A DNA stretch of 64,000 bases from Parietaria judaica. Taxonomy: Eukaryota; Streptophyta; Magnoliopsida; Rosales; Urticaceae. The notes beneath the pieces were generated by a model. The model was not told the origin of the DNA, searched no databases, and saw only the letters and a program-made list of their open reading frames with translations. The DNA lies in contig OX940861.1 of NCBI GenBank assembly GCA_954871525.1, forward strand, positions 41,553,201 through 41,617,200, given 5' to 3'. Positions 60,078 through 64,000 of the stretch are shown here, one piece after another; positions within the stretch are counted from its first letter, which is position 1, and each line of letters opens with the position of its first letter. The translations under genes were made by a program, and so were the position numbers.

Positions 60078-63000
60078 TCAAGGATCTTCTTTCTCGGTAT
60101 CAGTCTGACCCGTTTCGCTCCCTTCTGGGATTGTAGGAAACCTAATAAACAAGCAACAATATGTCGGAATTCCTCAATAAGCATCGCAATTCTGGTCACA
60201 AAATTAAATACCTTAGTTTCAAATTAGTCATCCTTTGAAGAAGCTCGTTTTCGCGCTCGTTAACTTCTTCGAGCTACAACAAACACAAGAACTCTACTCA
60301 GATTCTTTCAGGTAGGAAAATAACAAGGAGTTTTGAATCAATTAACATCAGAAGCTAGCTGATTCTAGTTAGAGATTGCAATATTGGCTTGAACTGAAGT
60401 AACTTTTTTCCTTGTAGTAACATATTCCTAACTTTTTTCTATGTCCCATATTTTTTTCCCCAAATAATAAAACCAAACCGGAATTAAACTAACTGTCGAG
60501 ATAAATAACGGTTTTCTAAAAAAAAATATAGATATTTTATTATATAAATAACCAAAACTGGAAACTCCAATTCACGAGACTGGCCCTTCATATCAATAGC
60601 ACTATCTCACAACCCAAAATCGATCTCGAAAAATAGGAGCTTTGCCTAATCTTCACCGAACCCAATCTTCACTCTTTTGAAAGACATTAAACTTTGCAAA
60701 TGTTTATTCTCTAACTAATTCACAATATGAAGTTTCTTAAATGGACCAACCATTGCGATCTAAAGGGCCGGATTAGGCCCGAACACATAAACGACATAAT
60801 CCTAAAGGTCAAATAACGACGAGCCAGATGTAATAATCCTAACGGTTACGTATGTAACAACTTTAGATGTCCATGCCCGTTCGAGGGTTTTCTTAGGCGG
60901 CGCGAACTCGCGCCGAACTTTTTCTTTGACCCGAACCTTCTTTAGGCGCTTAGTTTTATTAAGATGGGCACGGGCAGCCTGCGCCCGCCCGGCCAAACAT
61001 GATGTTTGGGAACTTTGAATTGTTGAGAATTTATATAAATAAAATAAAATAAAATAAAAAGAGATAAATATGATGAACATGAAGCCATAGTTATGTATAG
61101 TGTTATACCAAATTCATGTGGCTAGTTGATGAGCTTGCTCCATCACCAGCTGAAGATTCGCTTGCAGAGACAACCTTCATGATGTTCAAGATCAGATCCT
61201 GCGAGGAAGACGACGACGATGGCGACAATGTCAGCAGAATTTCAAGCTATTCTTTCTGTACAACCATGGAGTTTCCATCAATTCATACCCTCTGAGCCAG
61301 GTTAGTCTCCAGAACCGCGTTCAGCAGCGAGATCAGGTCGCATCCGACGCCATTGGCGCTCGTCGAAGCCACGTTGCTCGGGGACGCCGGAGATGACGTC
61401 ACCGCCGACGACTGAGGATCTTGCGGAAACGCCGAATTCACCTGCCAAATCCGATCGTCAGGTTCGATTTCTCTCTGTTTATGCACTTGGATCGATCGAT
61501 TCTAAGCTCGTGAATTTTCGATGATTTGAATTCGAAATCCATATTTGTGTGTTCGAAGATGACGAACCTTCATGCTCTGACTCCTCTCCAATGTCGGAGT
61601 GGTAGGGACGACCTGGAATTGGAACACACAAAATGAAGAAACGAATTCAATGGAGAACGTAAAAGTACAAGGACATGGATTTTCAGAACCTTTTCGACGT
61701 CAACACTCTCGGACGTGACGATGAACCGGCCTCGCTGCTGAACCACCGGTTCCTTCGCGACTTCTTCGTTGTCTCCTTGCGATCTTTCGCTGCAGATTTG
61801 CTCGGTGTAAGAAACTCTAACAGTGCTTTTCATGTCAGAGAATCAGAAAGCTAACAAAAGGAACATACTTTTCGTAGTTCGAAGCCGCTTCAATGACCGG
61901 AAGAAACATCGATTGGTTCGGATTCTGGCGACTACTTCCCTGTCGGGTAATAAACGCGACATCTCAATCATTACTGGATGTGTATATAGGGGGAAAAAGA
62001 CAAGCTATGTGGTAATGTATTACCATATCGGGAGCTTCGGAAGCATCTTGAGACCTTGTTGGCGTCTCATTCGCATCAATGGCGGGTGGAGAATCGGTGC
62101 TCTCGGGTTGACTGTGATCCGATCGAGGCTCTTCCTCAACGTCCTGATTCTGATAGAAGGATCTTCGATGAGCGCGTGTTGAATGAATCGGTTAAGAAAT
62201 CAGGGGAACGCGTACCAGATTCGCTTGTAAGAGTTCGTTATCGAAGTACCAACCGCTGATTCCCCGTTTGTATTCGCTCTACAACACGATAAGCCACGAG
62301 TTTAAGCAAGCAGATTACAAGCCAACGAGTTTCTGATGAAATGAGAGTGAAGAAACAAACCTGAGACATTTCCTCCACTTCTTCATTTGGTAATAGCTGT
62401 TGTGCAGCCATGGCTTCATCTTTCATCTGAAAGAAGGTACGATCATAACTTAAGCAACGGATTGCGTGAAGATAAACGGAGCAAAAAGTCGAGATTATGG
62501 TTTAGACCTTCAAGTCCTTGATGCGGTCGCCGAGAGCCGGAAGCCCGTCCAAGAGCGTCCTCGAAATGTAGTCGCTCGAGCGAGCTTGATTGAAGAAGGA
62601 ATGCTTCAGCAGCTTCTTGGCAGAAGGCCTCTTTGAAGGGTCTTTCAGCAGGCAAGTCCCAACCATATGCTTAAAAGACTAACAAAAAACAACAAATCGT
62701 AAGAAGTATATGCAAAAATATTGTTTTTACGGATCACGGGTTCGGGCATACCGTGGTAAAATAGTCGTTCTTTCGATCCTCAAGGCCGGGAGGCGAACTT
62801 TGCAGTGTCATGAGCAACACCTAGTAGCATTTTGATTTAGGATATTCTTGATTAAAACCGAATTATTAAAAGAATAATTGACGGTAATGCCTTCCGAACT
62901 TTCCGTATTGGTTGCAGTTTGCCCTATGAACTTTAGTTTTAGTCAGCAATGGCCCGTGTTAAGTAGCACATTGCCCTTGTGCGTTAAATAATGACAAAAA

Positions 63001-63747
63001 TGTTAATTCGCAATTTATTACTCACTCAAATGTATTTTTGTCATTTAATTATAATTAGCAATCAATGAGTCCATTATTCAAGGACGGTTAAAATGAATGT
63101 TCAGATTGGAGAAAAATAATAAAATTGATGAAATTACGCTCACACGCAAGTCATGTGTTTCGCACATTTTAAAAAAATAAATATCATTTTTAACCCGAAA
63201 GAAAGATGTGCTATTTTTTTTAAGTACACGGCGCATTGCTATAAATTAATAATAAAAGAGCAAATTGCACCAACATACAAAATTCACTGAACATTTTAGC
63301 CATCAAGTATGCTACCTTCATGGGAGGGAACCTCGAGAAAGGAGCGTGGCCGTGAGCGACTCCAACGCCGTTATACCAAAGGACCACATATCAGCTCTGC
63401 AAAATAAACGACTCGAACCCCACATTAACACGTATATTTTGAATTATCAACGATATCGATTTGCTGATATGGAATTTGATTAACTAAAAAAAACTAACTT
63501 GAAGTCATAACCATTTATCTGCTCCATTACTTCCGGCGCCATCCTGCGGATAAGACCAGAAATATGTTGAGTGACGGAGACGTGAGTTTGCAAACTGACG
63601 TGCGCAATCGATACAAGCATACCAGCAAGGCGTTCCGACGAACGTGTTTCTCACACGTTGTCTGTCTCCTGATTCAAAAAGACACGCAGAAACACCGAAA
63701 TCTCCGAGTTTCACCCCGCCCCGTGAGTCGAGGAGGATGTTTCCGGA
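60078..63747 (-). CDS. Ste20/GCK-type serine/threonine kinase (3' part), with a frameshift
   Basis: Minus-strand exons: 63747-63623, 63543-63499, 63396-63316, 62820-62752, 62678-62508, 62426-62361, 62278-62216, 62149-62024, 61939-61869, 61825-61690, 61612-61568, 61441-61289, 61198-61109, 60273-60212, 60141-60078 (stop). Earlier exons lie beyond the window. Seen: [15 protein letters not shown] (DFG), the activation segment [27 protein letters not shown], and [15 protein letters not shown]. After the kinase domain come [10 protein letters not shown], a Ser/Glu-rich linker, [22 protein letters not shown], and a C-terminal coiled coil ([14 protein letters not shown]). This matches the plant Ste20/GCK group that includes BLUS1-like kinases; the substrate is unknown. 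In exon 63396-63316 one base is missing after ALE (near 63360): 81 nt instead of the expected 82, which shifts the frame before the [10 protein letters not shown] block. All other exons join in frame. Confidence 0.85.
60274..61108 (-). other. Long penultimate-region intron of the kinase gene
   Basis: It lies between the exons at 61198-61109 and 60273-60212 (donor GTATAA, acceptor GTTGTAG). A moderately G+C-rich stretch at 60780-61010 has no coding match. An AAAATA repeat occurs near 61035. Confidence 0.5.
62821..63315 (-). other. Kinase-gene intron
   Basis: AT-rich intron between the ATMK-coding exon (63396-63316) and the exon at 62820-62752, with GT..AG ends on the minus strand. No other feature is seen. 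Confidence 0.6.
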
Positions 63748-63955
63748 CTAATACAAGCGTAGACCACACTAGATTAATGATGATGAATATACATTGCTAC
63801 GAACAGAAAAGAATGGCCAATTCGGACGATAGATTATCATTTTTGTTGTTGATGTTTGAAGAGAGATTATAAGCTCCATTTTCATACAATTGATCTTTAG
63901 AAAAAGGCTGATAATCCCAACGAAATTAAGAGCAAAAATGCTATCAAATTTTCGC

Positions 63956-63995
63956 AAGGTTTTTGCTTCTATTGCGCAATAGAAGCAAAAACCTT
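63956..63995. repeat. 40-bp perfect palindrome near the window edge
   Basis: AAGGTTTTTGCTTCTATTGC is followed with no spacer by its exact reverse complement. It lies upstream of the first visible kinase exon, presumably in an intron. Perfect spacer-less palindromes of this size can be the centre of a foldback whose remainder is outside the window. Confidence 0.9.
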
Positions 63996-64000
63996 CTATA

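Noticed and set aside
61103..61109. Stop codon at 61103 as the end of the kinase
   Set aside because: A GTATAA donor just before it allows splicing to exons at 60273-60212 and 60141-60078, which continue in frame with a coiled coil and end in a normal stop.

Overview
This is a window of plant nuclear DNA, almost certainly from a eudicot. Genes have many short exons separated by AT-rich GT..AG introns. The proteins are plant-specific (vacuolar CAX exchanger, plastid ACR11, 4-coumarate:CoA ligase, plastid Rubisco-activase-like AAA+ protein, plant Ste20/GCK kinase). The space between them is filled with plant LTR retrotransposons, solo LTRs and foldback MITEs. The species cannot be fixed from the sequence alone.

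Layout. 1-1.0 kb: foldback MITE and the CAX promoter. 1.0-6.5 kb: CAX gene (+), 11 coding exons. 6.5-9.4 kb: decayed sequence, a MITE and a reverse-oriented solo LTR with a perfect target duplication. 9.56-12.05 kb: ACR11-type ACT-domain gene (+). 12.4-14.3 kb: a retrotransposon gag remnant split by a non-autonomous hAT element with an 8-bp target duplication. 15.5-17.9 kb: a two-exon LEA-like gene (+). 17.9-21.2 kb: AT-rich spacer. 21.28-25.75 kb: 4CL (+), preceded by AC-type MYB sites. 26.8-27.4 kb: probable solo LTR. 27.86-32.6 kb: Rubisco-activase-like gene (+) with a 10-nt micro-exon and a pogo/Emigrant-like MITE starting at a splice donor. 33.6-45.6 kb: a nearly full-structure Ty3/gypsy element of the Tat type (12 kb, two 842-bp LTRs, GTTGC target duplication). 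Its sense gag-pol is inactivated many times, and it carries a separate antisense gene with its own introns and TATA box. 45.6-55 kb: repeat-rich spacer (probable solo LTR, a 2-kb foldback, another foldback, a SINE-like unit). 55.26-59.26 kb: a small conserved plant gene of unknown role (+), whose 3.7-kb intron holds two TIR elements. 60.08 kb to the right edge: the 3' part of a Ste20/GCK-type kinase gene (-), with a 1-bp frameshift in the kinase domain.

The host genes are independent loci, not an operon: ion transport, plastid regulation, stress protection, phenylpropanoid metabolism and signalling. The most unusual item is the antisense, apparently spliced gene inside the Tat retrotransposon (41.2-43.96 kb). 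The kinase frameshift, the MITE at the RCA-like splice donor, the TCGCGA-studded hAT element and the asymmetric 2-kb foldback also merit a second look. All exon models are manual readings from splice signals and reading-frame continuity; boundaries may be off by a base or two.
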